A stretch of 64,000 nt of DNA. It comes from Tragulus kanchil (Eukaryota; Chordata; Mammalia; Artiodactyla; Tragulidae). Every line of letters starts with the position of its first letter. Position 1 is the stretch's first letter. The stretch covers positions 6,231,141-6,295,140 of the forward strand of contig JAIOJX010000025.1 in NCBI GenBank assembly GCA_022376925.1, in the 5' to 3' direction. The position numbers and the translations under genes were made by a program. Under the pieces are notes generated by a model. The model was not told the origin of the DNA. It saw nothing but the letters and a program-made list of their open reading frames with translations, and made no database searches. Below are positions 61,413-64,000 of this stretch, piece after piece.

Positions 61413-63597
61413 TTCCAGTCCCTGCTGGGTTTCTAGTCTCTGAGTCTGCTCTCCCATAATTGGACATCTTTAATCCTGGCCTGCAGATAGTCTTAGTTAA
61501 ACCTCCAAGTCTTCTTCACCAATTTATCTAGTTAGCAACGGCTTAGTCATTCTTCCTTCCAAATACTTCTTGTTTCTTTGTTGTCCTTAACTCCAGTTCA
61601 GTTCATGGTAAATCTTTTCCTGCAGCAAGAGTCAGCATGCTAGAGTGGGGAAAATGCTCACACCTTGAATTTAGACAGTTTGCCCATTGCTAGTTCTGTG
61701 GCCTGGTTCAAGTTAATCTCTCTAAACTATAAAGGAAAGGTATTGGTAACATGAAGCTACAGAGCCAGAAAACATGAAACTAAGAAAGCTTAAGCTTTAG
61801 GGTTCTTCCCTTGCAGGGGTTCCCTTCAAAGCCTCTGGAGGAGGAGCCCTAGCAATGTGTTTTACTTAGTCATACCTTCTTGAAAATTTTGCAACAGTTA
61901 AGATATGTTTGATGCCGGTCTTCTTCTGTTGTTAATTTCCATCATTGTATGGTATGGAGTGGTCACAGATATTTCTGAGATCCAGATAAAAGGAAGTTTA
62001 GTTGGTTATACCTTTAACTTATATATGGAAAGATATAAGTATGTGCTTTATAATCACTTTGTCATATATGATTAAATGTTACTTGCTTCCAGGAATATTC
62101 TCACTATACAGAAATATGTGGATACAGGAGAAAAATCAAGATGTAAAATGTACAGAAACAGAAGATAATTTGCATAAAACTCTTGCAATTAGTTTTATAA
62201 AATTTTAAAGAATCCCATCCTATAGAGAGCTATTAATGTGTTATAGGAATAGTCAGTAAGGGAGAAAAGATCAATGTGAATGTCATATGCTTTTTGCTTT
62301 ATTTTGATAAATATCATTTGAAATAGATACTTTCAGAATTCCTGTGTTTGTAGGACACAAACCAATAGTAGCAGTCTTCGCAGAGCAAGCAATTATGTCT
62401 GTGACAAATATTAAAGGAATTTCAGGTGCTCCCTGATCAGATAGGGACCCATATCTCTAGTCTCAACTCTTAGCACTCCTCTTTATTCTACTAAAAAAAA
62501 AGAAAATTCCAGTCCCTGCTGGGTTTCTATTTACTGCTCTCCCATAATTGGACATCTTTAATCCTGGCCTGCAGATAGTCTTAGTTAAACCTCCAAGTCT
62601 TCTTCACCAATTTATCTAGTTAGCAACGGCTTAGTCATTCTTCCTTCCAAATACTTCTTGTTTCTTTGTTGTCCTTAACTCCAGTTCAGTTCATGGTAAA
62701 TCTTTTCCTGCAGCAAGAGTCAGCATGCTAGAGTGGGGAAAATGCTCACACCTTGAATTTAGACAGTTTGCCCATTGCTAGTTCTGTGGCCTGGTTCAAG
62801 TTAATCTCTCTAAACTATAAAGGAAAGGTATTGGTAACATGAAGCTACAGAGCCAGAAAACATGAAACTAAGAAAGCTTAAGCTTTAGGGTTCTTCCCTT
62901 GCAGGGGTTCCCTTCAAAGCCTCTGGAGGAGGAGCCCTAGCAATGTGTTTTACTTAGTCATACCTTCTTGAAAATTTTGCAACAGTTAAGATATGTTTGA
63001 TGCCGGTCTTCTTCTGTTGTTAATTTCCATCATTGTATGGTATGGAGTGGTCACAGATATTTCTGAGATCCAGATAAAAGGAAGTTTAGTTGGTTATACC
63101 TTTAACTTATATATGGAAAGATATAAGTATGTGCTTTATAATCACTTTGTCATATATGATTAAATGTTACTTGCTTCCAGGAATATTCTCACTATACAGA
63201 AATATGTGGATACAGGAGAAAAATCAAGATGTAAAATGTACAGAAACAGAAGATAATTTGCATAAAACTCTTGCAATTAGTTTTATAAAATTTTAAAGAA
63301 TCCCATCCTATAGAGAGCTATTAATGTGTTATAGGAATAGTCAGTAAGGGAGAAAAGATCAATGTGAATGTCATATGCTTTTTGCTTTATTTTGATAAAT
63401 ATCATTTGAAATAGATACTTTCAGAATTCCTGTGTTTGTAGGACACAAACCAATAGTAGCAGTCTTCGCAGAGCAAGCAATTATGTCTGTGACAAATATT
63501 AAAGGAATTTCAGGTGCTCCCTGATCAGATAGGGACCCATATCTCTAGTCTCAACTCTTAGCACTCCTCTTTATTCTACTAAAAAAAAAAAAAAAAA
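61413..63597. repeat. Tandem duplication 20 (period 1088-1094 bp)
   Basis: Copy 1 is 61413-62501 and copy 2 is 62507-63597. A 6-bp shift and substitutions occur within about 35 bp of the start of copy 2 (61429-61448 versus 62523-62536); beyond that the copies look the same. The A run at the end is longer in copy 2 (63581-63597). Each copy contains the same MIR-like element. A 68-codon frame at 62002 and 63090 has no domain. Confidence 0.94.
61632..61770 (+). mobile_element. MIR-like SINE (first copy)
   Basis: CATGCTAGAGTGGGGAAAAT, TTGAATTTAGACAGTTTGCC, TAGTTCTGTGGCCTGGTTCA and GTTAATCTCTCTAAACTATA fit the 5' half of MIR. The duplicate lies at about 62720-62858. Confidence 0.65.
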
Positions 63598-64000
63598 CCA
63601 AACTAAAGCCACCAGATCAAACAAGGGGAGAAAGGGGACTTTCCATCCCTAACCGTCCTACAGTGTCTTGCTGCTGATCACTCAGGCTCACCATACCTTC
63701 TGCATGAAACAGCTTCCCTCCAAGACCCAACCCCCACTCTGTTCTGCATCCACATATGCATATATTTCCATCCATCTCCTGCCCTATTCTTCCTTTAGAG
63801 TGGAACTCAGATCATACTTTCTTTAGAAAGTCTTCCTGGAAAGCAGCCCTTTTCAAATTGGCTTAGTGTCTGTCCTCTGGAAGCTCATAGACTTGTGTAC
63901 TTAACCCCATTTGTAGCCTTTATCTCTGAAATTGTCTCTTAATCCAATGCGTCTGTTCCTCCTCTGCAAGACTCCTGTGGCCAGGGAATGTACCCTTCTC
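63598..64000. other. Unassigned sequence at window end
   Basis: Moderate GC content. No gene or repeat family is recognised. Confidence 0.45.

Overview
The window looks like ruminant (artiodactyl) nuclear DNA. It holds Bov-tA SINEs, the 3' end of a BovB LINE, CHR-type tRNA-Glu SINEs, L1 3' UTR fragments, old MIR SINEs, an MLT1-type LTR and a class II endogenous retrovirus remnant. That mixture is characteristic of ruminants. A young, GC-rich tRNA-Glu SINE family with several well-preserved copies is not one I recognise from cattle or sheep, so a lineage outside the familiar bovids is possible (weak inference). The background is AT-rich. I found no convincing protein-coding exon, tRNA, rRNA or other RNA gene; the longest open frames lie inside SINEs. 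The window reads as intergenic or deep-intronic sequence.

The dominant structure is unexpected. Twenty different, mutually unrelated segments each occur twice, head to tail, with near-identical copies and an offset of about 1.00-1.15 kb (mean about 1.10 kb). Approximate first-copy starts are: before 1, then 3169, 5341, 8196, 10312, 15907, 19339, 21367, 26194, 28659, 30691, 32922, 34928, 38328, 41479, 43644, 47810, 49933, 57250 and 61413. About 22 kb of the 64 kb is therefore redundant, and the collapsed sequence would be about 42 kb. Several duplications overlap their neighbour, so short stretches occur three times. Many junctions carry 4-66 nt that match neither copy, and mismatches often cluster near copy ends. 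Cutting at the junctions leaves pieces of about 2.0-7.3 kb whose ends overlap by about 1.1 kb. I read this as neighbouring contigs joined without merging their overlaps, an assembly artefact rather than biology. It should be ruled out before any copy-number or structural claim is made here.

Layout by region: 1-8 kb, duplications 1-3, a GC-rich SINE at 2.3 kb and a CHR SINE. 8-13 kb, duplications 4-5, CHR SINE, a target-site-flanked short retrocopy at 12.4 kb and two GC-rich SINEs. 13-15.4 kb, AT-rich sequence with nothing recognised. 15.4-23.5 kb, MIR split by Bov-tA, duplications 6-8, a GC-rich SINE in an unassigned repeat and a BovB fragment. 24.2-28.6 kb, a Bov-tA split by a retrovirus-like insertion that has one LTR and a Lys-type primer-binding site on the minus strand; duplication 9 lies inside it. 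28.6-37.4 kb, duplications 10-13 with MIR and a GC-rich SINE. 37-46 kb, GC-rich SINE, Bov-tA elements, an ancient repeat, an L1 3' UTR with nested Bov-tA, and duplications 14-16. 46-52 kb, SINE, L1, duplications 17-18 and MLT1. 52-64 kb, antisense SINEs, MIRs and duplications 19-20.

Nothing here acts as a pathway or operon. The functional content is transposable-element sequence. All family names are from memory of consensus sequences; none was checked with a search.
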